Source: Loripinus fragilis
Lineage: Eukaryota > Mollusca > Bivalvia > Lucinida > Lucinidae
Assembly: GCA_964019695.1 (NCBI GenBank)
Contig: OZ026526.1
Coordinates: 10,063,254 to 10,127,253, forward strand
Direction: 5' to 3'
Length of the DNA stretch: 64,000 nucleotides
How positions within the stretch are numbered: the first letter of the stretch is position 1; each line of letters starts with the position of its first letter. The notes below the pieces were generated by a model. That model saw only the letters and a program-made list of their open reading frames with translations, did no database searches and had not been told where the DNA came from. The position numbers and the translations under genes are program-made. Below, in pieces: positions 1-12,279 of the stretch.

Positions 1-590
1 AAGATTCCTTATGATTGGTTAGCTGAAATTTATACAAAATGTTCTATTGATGAGATGGTAGGGGCCTGATGCTTTTGCTGTTTGTGGGTCCCACTGGGGT
101 TTACCTGTTGGATTTCTTTTGCTCAGGTATCCAGTTTTGTTTACTGTTGAGTCCTTATCTTTGCTTTATCTCCTTTTTATATCTTGATTTATATGTTCTA
201 GGAGCTGATGCATTGATAAGTTAGGGATCCCTCATGCAAACCAAACAACCATGTGTCTTGATCCACATCTGAACTAAGGGTGAGGTTGGTGCACCGTTAA
301 ACTGTTTAAAGCTCTCCAATAAAATATTTAACTGACCGTTCCAAGGCGGTACTTCTTTTGTGGATCTTTTATGCTTTTTGTGCCTTGTGTTTGCTATGCC
401 TTTTTGTGCGTCTGTTTATATGTGCCTTGTGGTCAACTGCTGGGAAAGGGCTGACCTCTTGGCTCTCATTGTGGTGTTTAACTGTGAGTTTGTCACTTTC
501 CCATTGGTATCCTGGGTCAGGTGTGGTACTTGATTGTATCGATTCCTGATCTTTGCACCCTTACTTACTTTGTCAATCCCATTGTCATTT
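1..590 (+). repeat. 3' tail of CYERDFM-type retroelement (tail type 1)
   Basis: This non-coding segment matches, in order, the sequence that follows the degraded reverse transcriptase at 26826-27485 (minus strand), and parts of it recur at 22380-22570 and 25660-25990. Shared landmarks are a run near 50-60 (gatgagatggtagg), a block near 255-300 (ccacatctgaactaag) and one near 340-360 (aaggcggtacttcttttgtg). The short open frame at 358-549 lies entirely in this repeat and is not a gene. The window starts inside the element, so no coding part is visible here. Confidence 0.6.
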
Positions 591-3500
591 TGGACGTTTG
601 TCACTTTCCTCTAATCGAACTTGTTTTTCCATCCTAATGAGCTCACAATCAATTACTGTTGATACCTGCTTATGAACTTTTTACTCTTTGTCTGCTAATT
701 ATCCTTTGCAGGCTACGTTACCATCAGTGTCTAACGTTTTGAATCAACATCAGGCCTAACAAAAAGAAAATGATTAAAATAATGACAAATTCGTAAATAC
801 GCTTTCGCGTGTCATGGATATAATGCTCTTGCATTAATTTGGTAATTTATTTTTGTCAGTATGTTATTGGTTTCTGGGCTCTTTCATCTCTTTGGAGGAT
901 TTTTCATTTTTTATTTAACCACCAATAGCACCAAAAAGAAATGACCACCAAATAAAAGTGTTTAACATTATACTCTTTCACAGCAAAACTACTGTGGCTA
1001 AAGTTGCATTTGATATTGTTTGGAAGATATTAATTTATTTACTTAGTAACAAGATATTGAGCTTGTGTTTGCTTTTGGTCTTATGCAGATATCTTACCAA
1101 CTATTTACCAGAAAGCATTAATTCATATCTTGACAGTTGGTACCATATATGGCTGGCATCCACTCAAAGGCTCCAGACACTTGGATACATGCCCAAAAAG
1201 GTGGCGCAAGAGGTCAAAATCTAGGACATTATTACATATGTTTTCTTTTATGGAATCATTTGTATTTGAACAATAGCAACTATTTAGGGCGACATACACT
1301 CTGTGACTACATGTCTTGGCTATAAATGCCCCAAGGTGTACCATAGGTCAAACTCTTGTAAAATATGGGAATAGGAAGAGTATTGGCCGGGTGTCTGGGC
1401 CTTTTCTAGTTACTAATTACTTAAGCTATCATTTATACAACTGAAATAGAAGCAAATTATTAAATATAGCTTAACTATACACAGCATCAAAAGTTAAGCA
1501 CCTATATTTTGGTGAAACAATTTTCTAATACCATGGATAAATTTAATTGAGTATAGAAATCTTTCTCTGCATAAATATCTAAATGAAATTCAAAAACACA
1601 AGTGATAATCCTAATATGTCTACAAAGTCATGAGTTTTTGTGACTTATCAAAACTTGGTTCTATCACCCCGAAATCTTCAAGAAGTAACCCACAACATCT
1701 TGAAACAAGTTTTTTGACACAAACTTATCAACATTTATTTACGTTCACAAAGTTGCAATGAAAATAAGTTAACCCCTATGGGCTCTTTGTTGAACTCACA
1801 ATCATATACTTTGGCAAAATAGCATGACTGTTTCACTATCTTATCCCCATATGATGCAATTATCTTTATTTATCATGCTTATTTACATCACATAATCTTG
1901 CTCTAAAAATGTAGCTACAAAGCTTTTGGTGCTTACTTTTGACGCTGTGTATATTCATTTAGCAGAACAAATGCTATCGTACACTGTATTTTTAAGTCTT
2001 TATTTTTCAAGATTTAGTTAATCTATATGTAGCTGTGCATTGTATAATAATGTACATGTACCTATGCATTGTATAATAATAGCATCTAGGAATATTTTCA
2101 CATGCTTTGTACCACAGAGAGGAGAAATTTACAAACTGTGTCAAAGTCAAATTTTAAACAACTTTGAAATTCATGTAATTTGTATTCTACATGTAAGTTT
2201 CAAGATTATTAATACAAAATGTAGCAAATGCCTTCTGTTGGTAGAAAATGTTGTCCTAAGTCAGCTATCTTGCCAATTTTAACAAAGATTTGAATTCCTT
2301 ATTGATGTGTGATGTAAAGTTTGTAATGAACCAGCAACCACAGTTGTAGCAATCAACATATTTTGTAATAGCTTTCTTGAATATCATATGTGAATTGTCT
2401 TTCAGCATGTGTATTGTCTTTCAGCACACAATTCAAATTTAGTGAGTTCACATTAAATGTCAATTTTATTTGGTGTCTTTAAGTGAGCATAAGTAGTAAA
2501 TTTAGTTTTGTTAGCTTGTGGATATGTTTGGTAGTGTTTTCAGGGTTATATGCAAATAAATATTATAGGATAGTCAATGTCAAATGCTTGTTTTACTTGC
2601 CTGAGCCAATTCCTCAAAGTAAGCTTTTTGACCAGTCTTCTCAAATCGTCCCTATACCGGTTTGCTTAACTACAACTCTAGAACCACTAGTGCCCCTTAC
2701 AGAAATAAAAAACTTAGAGGCTCTTGAGCTGCAATTTTAGAGTCACAACCACTAGCCAGAAGAAAGCAAACGGTAGCAGCTAGTGGCTATATTGCAGTTC
2801 TAGAAGGCTAGTTCTAGCTGTTACTGGCTATTAGAGCGGGTAGCAGGTCTATGAGCAGGAAGCTAGCTGCAACTCAAACATGATTAAAGGGCAGAAGAAG
2901 TATTGCCAAAAACTAGCCACATATGCCAAAAAACATAATCCAATAATACCATCTACAAAGTTACACGAATCGTTTTGCATGTGTTTTAACAGGTTTGTAA
3001 CCAAGGTGGATATTTTTTTAGATGCAATGAGTAAACCAACCTCAAACATGATACCAAATATGCTTGTGTTTGTAATCGCCATGTATATGTTGAAATGTTA
3101 GTTAAAACTACCACCATTTATTAAAATTAATCTAAAACAAGGCTATAAACTCTGTTTAAGATTACCTTGATAAGACGGCTTAATTTATGTTTAATATATA
3201 CTTAACGCCAGTAAAAACGCAACTTGTACAATATAACTGTACTACCTGAATTTAATGCTCTTTTATCATTCTTATCAAATAAAAACATGCATCTATGATC
3301 CCAATATAGAGAGAATATCATTATGGTGCTAATAAAGCAGCCTGAATAAGCCTGTTATATTTTTTGGTAAAGGGACTAAACCCGGACTTTGACCAGAAAA
3401 AGCAAAATCGTCTTATTAAGCAGGATATCATATCTTCTTTATGCCTGGCTCTTTTGGGTCCAAACTTTTTGAAAATTTCAATATTGCTCTACGTTCTATG

Positions 3501-4260
3501 CATACACAACAGGAAAAGTGTGTCTTGAAGTTTTGACCTTTAAATGGCCATCAAAGTTTGAGCATGAAAACCTGAAGTTCACAAAAATGTGACACTTTCG
3601 ATGGTAAATATCTTGAATAATGATAAGCATAGGCTATGGCCTTAGAATTTACGTATGCCGATTATGAAATGATTCAATTTAAATGATATTTTTTGTCACT
3701 TCTCAAATTTTGCGAAAATGTCAATTCGAACATTAAATTTAGGTCCCTCCTGCAAAGAGAATTTTGTGTTGTTTTTGGTATTTTGGTTTGTTAGTGTAAA
3801 ATGCAGTATTTCATACTCAAATTGAGTACAATTTCAAGATTAAGATGGTTACAATTTTTTGGATGATTTTGTCATTTTTCGCCAAAACTTTAGCAGAAGT
3901 GTGCCAATGAGCTTAACTTTTTGCTGAAATGTTCTTGTACGAAAAGGAAGCTTGTTCATACATAGACAAGGTGTATTTTTTTGCTGCTGTTCATAAGAAA
4001 AACAACATTTCTACCAGTTGCATTTTAAATGGCTTTAAGTATATATTAATCATTTCAGGCTAATTGTTTTTCGCATTTTTCCATTTAATCCTCATCACAA
4101 ACAAACATACTCCAGTTAATCATATAATTAGTTGGCTATCAATATTAAACCCTGATTACATACGCAACATTATTCTTCTGAATTGTATAAGCACTACTGG
4201 CTGGACAATCATAGCTACTGAAACGCTAGTGAAAGCTTTAAACATTGGTTTAATCTACAG
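591..4260. other. Intergenic DNA with no recognised feature
   Basis: AT-rich DNA of about 3.7 kb. The short open frames here (958-1224, 2040-2282, 2483-2740, 2880-3101) show no recognisable domain, signal peptide or splice-consistent exon. A weak imperfect inverted repeat lies around 2720-2810. If the P450 exon at 9025-9597 continues, its remaining minus-strand exons could lie here, but none was recognised by eye. Confidence 0.5.
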
Positions 4261-4269
4261 ACGAAGTGT

Positions 4270-4797
4270 TTGTGGATTGAGTGATTGTTGCTTCAGCACC
4301 AGACTTATGCCAAAATTTTGATTTTTTCAGAAAAAGAGAATGAAAGAAATTTATGCTTGCGTTCTGGAATTTATGCTTTCTTGCGATGAAATGCAATATA
4401 ACAGTCATTTAATGTGCACAGAGTTTGAGATCTGAGGACAGGATGTTGAAAGTTAATCAAGCTTTTCATACTGTTTGCATAGTTCTGTTTATCGGGTGTT
4501 CTGGCCCAGTTGTCGAGTGTCTAAATAAAACAATATATGCAGTCAACCACTCGACTACTGGTCCAGAACACCTGATATAAAGAATTATGCATACAGTATG
4601 GAAAGCTTGAATAACTTTCAAAGTCTTCCGGTCTCAGAATTCGAACTTTTTTCACATTGAAGTACTTTAATTTTGCATTTTAACTAAAGTAAGAGTAAAT
4701 TCCAGAACATAAGCAAAACCCTCTTTCATCCTTTTTTTCTGGAAAAATCACATTTTTGACATAACTGGTGCTGTAGCTACTACCACTCAACCCACAA
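4270..4797. repeat. Long imperfect foldback element
   Basis: Left and right halves are imperfect reverse complements over roughly 250 bp each, centred near 4530. Paired landmarks: tgtggattgag (4271) with ctcaacccaca (about 4787); gaatgaaag (about 4338) with ctttcatcc (about 4722); agcttttcatactg (about 4459) with cagtatggaaagct (about 4595); gttctggcccag (about 4499) with ctggtccagaac (about 4559). It has the shape of a foldback transposon or MITE; no coding sequence is evident. Confidence 0.65.
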
Positions 4798-5199
4798 AAA
4801 GTTTGTTAAGCAGATACACAGTTCGATTTAAGTGACAATATTTTCAGAAGTAAAATATTGACCAAAATATTACCCTTTTTTAACAACTAGGTCCACTATT
4901 TTGTACACTCGTCGACTGCAACCACCACACAATCATTGACTGCGTTGTTAGAGTATGGTGGCTCTCTAGCGTGAACTAGAAAGGACTCAAAGTAATGCAT
5001 ACCAGAACAAAGACCAACACACTACCTCCACAAACAATGGGAGGTACATAAAGCAATATTTCAAGAGCGACAAAACCACTGCCTTGTAAAATAGAGCAGC
5101 CTAAGCCACAGTGGGTGGGGTTTTAAAGGTATTTACTGTTGCCAAATTTTCTTCCTACAGTCAATTGTTCTTAAAACAAAATGTGTTTAGCTCACTTGG

Positions 5200-7268
5200 A
5201 TTCTCTCTGCCTAATGCAATGCCCCTGTCATAATGTGTGTTGTATAGCGTGACACATCTTATTCCTGTCATAAGGTGTGTTGTGAAGGTTCTAACATACG
5301 TTATTCCTGTCATAATGTATGTTGGATAGAGAAACACATATTATTCCAGTCATAGGGTATGTTCAGAAGGTTCTAATATACGTTATTCCTGTCATAAAGT
5401 ATGTTACAAGGGTAACAAATCTTATGACAGGAATAAGGTATGTTCAGAATGTTCTAACACGTTATGCCTGTCATAAGGTATGTAACATAGAGTGACACAT
5501 CTTATTCCAGTCATAAAATATGTTCAGAAGGTTCTGACATACGTTATTCCTGTCATAAGGTATGTTGCATTGAGTATCATATTTTATTCCAGTCATAAGG
5601 TGTTTTCAGTTTTTAACATACGTTATTCCTGCTATAAGGTATGCTACATAGACTGACACACCTTATTCCTGGAATAAGATAGGTTCAAAACGTTCTCACA
5701 TACGTTATTCCTGTTATAAGGTATGTACAGAAGGTTCTAACACGCTATGCCTATCATAAAGTATGTTTAAAAAAGAGTGACACTTCTTATTCCAGTCATA
5801 AGATATGGTCAGAAGTTTCTAACATACATTATTCCTGTCCTAATGTATGTTACATAGAGCAACACACCTTATTGCTGTAATAAGGTAGGTTCAGAAGGCT
5901 CTAACATACGTTATTCCTGTCATAAGGTATGTTGCATAGAGAAACACATCTTATTCCTGGAATAAGGTAGGTTCAGAAGGTTCTTACATACCTTATTCCT
6001 GTCATAAGGTATGTTATATAGAGCAACACATCTTATTCCAGTCATAAGGTATGTTCAGAAGTTTCTAACATACGTTATACCTGTCATAAGGTAAGTTGCA
6101 TAGACAAACACACCTTATTCCTGGAATAAGGTAAGTTCAGAAGGTTCTAACTTACGTTATTACTGTCATAAGGTATGTTGCATAGAGAAACACATCTTAT
6201 TCCTGGAAAAAGGTAGGTTCAGAATGTTCTTACATACCTTATTCCTGTCATAAGGTATGTTGTATAGAGCAACACATCTTATTCCAGTCATAAGGTATGT
6301 TCAGAAGTTTCTAACATACGTTATTCTTGTCATAAGGTATGTTATTTAGAGCAGCACATCTTATTCCAGTCATAAGGTATGTTCAGAAGTTTCTAACATA
6401 CGTTATCCTTGTCATAAGGTAAGGTGCATAGACAAACACACCTTATTCCAGGAATAAGGTAGGTTCAGAAGGTTCTAACATACGTTATTCCTGTCATAAG
6501 GTATGTTGCATAGAGAAACACATCTTATTCCTGGAATAAGGTAGGTTCAGAATGTTCTTACATACCTTATTCCTGTCATAAGGTATGTTGTATAGAGCAA
6601 CACATCTTATTCCAGTCATAAGGTATGTTCAGAAGTTTCTAACATACGTTATTCCTGTCATAAGGTAAGTTGCATCAACAAACACACCTTATTCCTGGAA
6701 TAAGGTAAGTTCAGAAGGTTCTAACATACGTTATTCCTGTCATAAGGTATGTTGCATAGAGAAACACATCTTATTCCTGGAATAAGGTAGGTTCAGAAGG
6801 TTCTTACAAACCTTATTCCTGTCATAAGGTATGTTGTATAGAGCAACACATCTTATTCCAGTCATAAGGTATGTTCAGAAGTTTCTAGCATACGTTATTC
6901 TTGTCATAAGGTATGTTGCATAGAGAAACACATCTTATTCATAGAATGAGGTAGGTTCAGAACAGAGGGATCTTACATACATTATTCCTGTCATAAGGTA
7001 TGTTGTATAGAGAAACTTATCTTATTCCTGGAATAAGGTAAGTTCAGAAGTTTCTAACATACGTTATTCCTGTCATAAGGTAAGTTGCATAGAGAAACAC
7101 ATCTTATTCCTGGAATAAGGTAAGTTGGATAGAAAAACACATCTTCTTCCTGTCATAAGGTAAGTTGCATAGAGAAACAACAAGGTAAGTTCAGAAGGTT
7201 CTAACATACGTTATTCCTGTCATAAGGTATGTTGCATAGAGAAACACATCTTATTACTGTCATATGTA
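5200..7268. repeat. 2-kb array of palindromic minisatellite units
   Basis: About 24 degenerate units of roughly 83-90 bp. Each unit has two half-palindromic blocks: one reads like acatacgttattcctgtcat plus aaggtatgt, the other like cttattcctggaataaggt. They are joined by linkers such as gcatagagaaac and cagaaggttctaa. Because each block is self-complementary the array can form serial hairpins or cruciforms on either strand. Units in the centre (about 5900-7000) are the most alike, those at the edges the most diverged, as expected for unequal exchange. There are no unique spacers, so it is not a CRISPR array. Confidence 0.9.
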
Positions 7269-8335
7269 GAAAATGCATTTGATACAGCTGACTAGAGTAC
7301 ACCACAGTCAGAAACGGAGCTGCTGGATGGTTAATCCTGAACAACCTGGTAAGCTAGGGATAAGTACATAGCTATGGAACTCTTTGAGGAGAAACATGCA
7401 TATATAATTACATTTTATTATAACATATAACATTAAATTCTTGAAAGTTGTCACTGACGAACTTCGTTGGCTGTGTAGTTCTTTAGCACATACTTCAGGT
7501 ATCCAATTTACTACAGAATGTTAGCTTTTGAATCTGAAAAATAAGTCGTTTTTCGAGTAAAATAATAATTTCCCAAATCATTTAAATGCCTGTTTACAGT
7601 AATTACTGGACATAAATCTGGCTATTAATCGCAATGACATTTTTGTGCCAATATTCGCGAACTTGGTTCCCACGAATCCAGTCTCCTGGTATCACTAGTT
7701 CATCGCTGCAAAGTTCTAGAGTGATAGGATAGTAGAAGAAAAATAACGCATTTGAGAGGAATGTATGTGTCTATGTTCGTGTGTGTTATAGTGCCTCTTC
7801 CTCTCCATGGGTTGGTCTGTAATTTGTGATTGTGGCATTTCCTAGTCATATTCACTCGTTCACTTTTATTTATTATTCGTATTCTTATATTACAGCAAAG
7901 CGTCGGCTATATCGGCCAGAAAGAACAGAGTGTGCCCTTAACTGCAAAAAAGGTCTACATTGATCGATCAGTAAACGCATACATATTGAATTAACATCTG
8001 CATTCAAGAAAGAGTTCGCTCACTTTTTAACTTTACAGACACAAGATGTAATTAAGCCACATTCTCCGTGATTTAACCAAAACCAGAAGCAATTTCGTGT
8101 GGTGCTCAGCAGTAACCTTTGTGGTCGTTTATGTATACACAGACCCAAAAACAAGGGAACCATTGTATTTCATTTTCATTTTACCTAAAACACAAATTAG
8201 ACATGGAGCCAAAGTTATTATGACATGTGAACTCCACGTGCAGCAACACACGCACGACACCTGATTTTGATAAAAACAAATCGCATTGCATGTAAAAGCA
8301 TAGATTTAGAATTCAGAACGTTTTCAATCGCGTAA
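7269..8335. other. No recognised gene; short retroelement-tail fragment
   Basis: Mostly unrecognised AT-rich sequence. A short piece at about 7775-7865 (ccatgggttggtctg, gtgattgtggcatttc) matches retroelement tail type 2, seen more fully at 28680-29185. No exon was recognised. Confidence 0.4.
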
Positions 8336-8339
8336 AATA

Positions 8340-8560
8340 TACAAAACATGAAAATTGTGCAATTTTGCACTGTGAATTAATATTTTGTACATTTAATGCG
8401 ATGAAACTTGTGCAATTTGCACTGTGAATTCACATTTTGTACATTTAATGCGATGAAACTTGTGCAATTTGCACTGTGAATTCACATTTTGTACATTTAA
8501 TGCGATGAAACTTGTACAATTTTGCACTGTGAATTCATATTCTGTACATTTAATGAGATT
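8340..8560. repeat. Four-copy tandem repeat, unit about 53 bp
   Basis: Four tandem copies of a 53-54 bp unit containing ttgtgcaatttgcactgtga and cattttgtacatttaatgcg, beginning near 8354, 8408, 8461 and 8514. Copies two and three are almost identical. It lies about 0.5 kb beyond the P450 exon donor, in the presumed P450 intron. Confidence 0.85.
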
Positions 8561-9024
8561 ATGCCACATGCGTTAAGTGCATCTGGTGTTCTTCAGCCCG
8601 TATAAAGTAGTGCAAATGTGTATGAGGTGCCGTTTTACTATAAATTACTGTCACTGAGATTCGGAAATTTTCGTGAGAATTTATTTTCGGCGAAACGCAT
8701 TAAAAGACATATTAGTGATGAGAAAAATTCGCGACTATGGCAAGTTTTACTTATATCAATAAACGACAGAGTGATTTTGCCATATCGCAAGGGTTTTATT
8801 CACATGCGAAAATAAAGTCCTCACAAAATTTCCGAATTTACAGTATCACATTTTGTGAAAAAAAAATTCAAGGAGACTTTTTTATACGAAATCAAATTTG
8901 TGATATCACAAATCAAGCTTAATTTGCGATGTCAAAAAAATGGATTTTGTGATATCAAAAAGATACATATTCAGATAGTATATTAAAAGCGCAATACATT
9001 GTATATATCTAAAGCATAACTTAC

Positions 9025-9597
9025 CAAGCATCCTATAAGACGACACAATGAAAGGTTAAGAGGTTCTATTATATCTTGATCATGGCCACTTTTGTCTTGC
9101 AATGAGCTAACGTACAGATCTATCACTTTCTGTAGGTTGTCGTAATATGTGTCATTTTCAACAATTACGTCATGTAATGCTTTGACTGTAAATGATTTTA
9201 GTTTTTGGCACGTCGAATCATATTGTCTAAACAATATGTCTTTGTTCATATTTGCTACATATTGTCCAATAAAGGACTGGGGTCTGTCACTCATTACAAT
9301 TCCATATTCCGCTCCATGAAAAGCTCTTCTTATCACATCCGGGTTACTCAAAATCACAACACGACGTCCAAAAAATGAGAACGAGGCTACATCGCCATGC
9401 GTTTTGTTCCAGTCAGTAAAAGACAGGTATGCTTTATTTAAAGGCAGGCTCAGTCCTTGCCCAACTAAGGGCCAGCCACGTGGCCCTGGTGGAACACGTT
9501 TCCGTTTAGCTCTACTTCCTGTTCTGTTCAAAACTGCAATCACTAGTGCCACCACTACGCTTGCGCTAGCAAGAACGATAACTGTCTCCATCAACAT
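9025..9597 (-). CDS. Cytochrome P450, first coding exon (partial gene)
   Basis: The 191 codons encode the N-terminus of a microsomal P450, a heme monooxygenase anchored in the ER membrane. Residues 4-23 form a hydrophobic anchor, followed by a basic stretch (RAKRKR) and the proline hinge PPGPRGWPLVGQ. Next come a beta-1 region (HGDVASFSFFGRRVVILSNP) and the B-C region, with residues usual for the CYP1/CYP2/CYP17-type clan. The exon ends at an in-phase donor, TTG then GTAAGT on the minus strand; translation past it is intron. The heme-cysteine exon was not found, so function, substrate and integrity are unknown. In the C-helix region, where P450s usually carry W-x-x-x-R, this exon reads DSTCQKLK, so the Trp and Arg appear to be Cys and Lys. 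The start Met is the one directly preceding the anchor. Confidence 0.85.
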
Positions 9598-9854
9598 CCT
9601 CTTAACACCTGTAGGTAACTTTTTCTCACAAAACGATGTGACAACAATGACATAAAACTACTGTCTATCCTAGGATTCTGTCTAATATTGTAAAAGGTTC
9701 ACCTACAACGTCAAGAAAAGAAATTTAAGCATGTTTAACCATTCACCCCATATAGACGCCGTTTAACGCTTTCCCAAAACAGAACAGACCCAGACCATGC
9801 AACTCTTGTAATAGCTGCCTGCATGACAAGGGTCTACTCTGTTTTCATATAATA

Positions 9855-9920
9855 ATATGCTATATCTGAGAGGGGGTTCAAGCGACCCCCCTGAACCCCC
9901 TCTGAATCCGCCACTGTCGA
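9855..9920. repeat. Fragment of GGATCCG-ended G/C-run element (family M4)
   Basis: A short stretch with a G-run/C-run palindrome (gagggggttcaagc / cccctgaacccc) and a final tctgaatccgcc. It resembles the ends of the fuller copies at 13795-14097 and 16134-16415. Confidence 0.5.
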
Positions 9921-10199
9921 AGCGAAAGAATTCCAGCTTGTTCATTGCCAACATCCATGTTAGCGAAGGCCAGCATTCGCTGGTCTCGTATGCGTTAAGT
10001 ACCAAAATTATGCATGCAACAACGTTTTTGCTTGTCAAGCTCATATATACTTTAATTGTACCGTTAAAATAAATTACGAAGCATCCTGCCATCGTGGATA
10101 CTTCGAAAACTAGTTTAGAGCTTCCTGTGTATGTGGCTCTTATTAGCAATTTTATCAGGGACTTAGCTGCGCGCCCTGATATTCTTGAAAGAGGTAGCA

Positions 10200-10900
10200 T
10201 ATGAATAGAAGTTCAGCTGTATAATTACCCAAATTGGCCAAAGAGCCACAGATTTAGAGATTTTCAAACGTACCGTATGTGTGTCAATTTCATATCAACA
10301 TTTATAAATAAACTTGATTCACATTTATTAGCAACAAAACGTCTTGCAAACACGGTTTCACTTTCTTAATGGATATCATAAAATATTTGCCCATCCTAAT
10401 TATGTTATAGAATATCAATGTATTTTATTATGACTTTATAAATACTAGTACTAATCCATGCTTCAATCCACTTAGAATGTGTAGGCCTAACGTTAATACG
10501 GCTTAAAGGATCGGTTAAGGCGATCGGTCGGGGTGACTGACTTTCACACTTTACTAAAGAATTTTAAAAATGGAACCGTGCGTTGAGATAATGACACTTT
10601 AAGTCCACCGTATACGTGCATGCACAAATCTTTCTGTCGGATATCAGCCAGACCCTTTGCGCGAACAGCGAATACTTTGGATGGCCTCGTTGCGCAATAA
10701 TCTAACTTCGTGTATGCAACAAAAAAGTCTCAGACCAGCTTGCGCGGATGACCAGCATTTAAATGGCGTTTCGCTGGCGTGCCGATGACGGCCCAACATT
10801 GAATCTGGCTTGGTAGCTGGGATCCAGACCAATGTGAAGGGTTAGCCGTTCTAGCAATATGAGCCAAAATTAACCTACGGTCATTTTCTCGTTAACTGCC
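10200..10900. other. No gene; palindromic repeat remnants
   Basis: 10640-10830 holds diverged pieces of the repeat containing aatggcgtttcgctggcg and gccgatgacggccc, better preserved at 13915-13990. The rest is unrecognised. Confidence 0.4.
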
Positions 10901-10904
10901 GAAT

Positions 10905-11200
10905 CTCAAAAAGAACTCTTCCCTGAATTTCTAAAAGGAATATTCCATGAATCTCTAAAAAGGAATCTACCCTGAATCTCAAAAAAGGAAGCTTTCTTTA
11001 ATCTTTAAAATCATTTTTTCCTGGATCTCAAAAAAGACTCTTCCCTGAATCTATAAAAAGGAATCTTCCCTGATTGTCTAAAAAGGAATCTTCACTGAAT
11101 CTAAAAAAATCTTCTTTGAATTTCTAAAAAGAAATCCTCCCTGAATCTCAAAAAAGGAATCTTCCTTAAATCTCACCTGAATTTCTAAAAAGGCTTCTTC
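10905..11200. repeat. Degenerate minisatellite, unit about 26 bp
   Basis: About eleven imperfect tandem copies of a unit reading roughly tgaatctctaaaaaggaatc plus ttccc. No open reading frame runs through it. Confidence 0.85.
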
Positions 11201-11474
11201 CAATTTATCAATAAATAATTTGGTAAAGAAAGCAACAAAATGGCCCCCAACCTGACTGCTCCTCTAGTGACTGGCTGATCTGGGACTAGTTGGTTTGCAC
11301 ATTCTTTTCCTGTTGGAGTGAATTGGTTCTGGTACTTAGAAGGCTAACTTTATAATTATATAATTGCATTCGAAACGCGATGGATTTGTCAATATAAGTA
11401 AAGTCAAAATCAATCATAAAAATCTACTTATGAGTTTTCGCGGGTTGCCTCTTTGCGGGTTAACTGCCTTGCCT

Positions 11475-11682
11475 GGCCCCGAGGTTATAAAACTGTTTTC
11501 ATCCGCAACTCAGCTGAGCACGAAGTTTATCCTGCTCGTAAATTTATTAGCATGATAAATACAACATCTGAGAGTCTTAAAGCAAGAAACATCTGCATGT
11601 ATCGGTATTTTAGTTTTTATGAGAAATGAAATTTCGTGCTCAGTCGAGTTGAGCATGACACTAGTGTTGTAACTTCGGGGCA
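11475..11682. repeat. MITE with GGCCCCGAGGTTATAA-type inverted ends
   Basis: Left end ggccccgaggttataaaact and inner caactcagctgagcacgaa pair with the right half, cgtgctcagtcgagttgagc and tgttgtaacttcggggc. About 208 bp, no coding capacity. The inverted halves identify it as a foldback non-autonomous DNA element. Confidence 0.75.
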
Positions 11683-12002
11683 AGATTTCATAATCAGAAC
11701 TCACGTTTTATTTGACAAAAATCAAAAACATTTTACACATTTACTAATTTAGAAGAAATAAAAACATTCGCTTAGTTAATGCACAATATCAGAAAATATT
11801 ACATTAGGCTCACCTGAACACCTCGATCCGTTATTAATCCTTAAAGTAACTGATCAAATTGACATTTCAATCAATTTTAATCGTAGTAAATATTCAATGT
11901 ATTAATAGCAATTAAAGAAATAAATTCTTAAGCTGAAATTGCAAGGTGGCGAATTCCAATATTATGAAATGTCCATACTCTGAGATACAATTTGTTTGTT
12001 TG

Positions 12003-12056
12003 TTTTGTTGCTTTACGTACCAAGTCAACAGCTATGGTCATGGCGGGACGGTATTA
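12003..12056 (-). repeat. SINE 3' end fragment, interrupted by a MITE
   Basis: Fifty bases match the 3' portion of the longer tRNA-derived SINE at 47363-47676 (ctttacgtaccaagtcaaca, gctatggtcatggcgggac). The match stops at the adjacent pogo-type MITE. Confidence 0.6.
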
Positions 12057-12060
12057 GATA

Positions 12061-12254
12061 CAGTAAATTCTGTGTAAAACGGCCACTCCAAAATAGACAA
12101 AACAAAGATCTTAATGACAAATGGTAGCTTAATGGAGATCGAAAGTAGTGCAGAATGCATTCTGCAATACTTATGACCTGCATTAAGCGATAATTGGTCT
12201 TGAAAACCAATTTTGGGTCTTTTTTAGAGTGGCCGTTTTACACAGGTTTTACTG
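12061..12254. repeat. Pogo-type MITE (family M1), copy 1
   Basis: A 194-bp foldback element: left end cagtaaattctgtgtaaaac, right end the inverse of cagtaaaacctgtgtaaaac, and TA on both sides (12059-12060, 12255-12256). The interior carries aatgacaaatggtagcttaa and a centre of complementary gcagaatgcattctgc. TIRs starting CAGTAAAACC with TA target duplication are known from pogo/Tigger-type Tc1-mariner elements. Related copies: 21304, 39011, 42643 and 56562. Confidence 0.85.
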
Positions 12255-12279
12255 TATAAGTGTAGTTTTAAACCAGACA

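Noticed and set aside
5200..7268. CRISPR-like alternation of repeats and spacers
   Set aside because: The parts between palindromic blocks are themselves repeated and not unique, the units vary in length, and the context is an animal genome.
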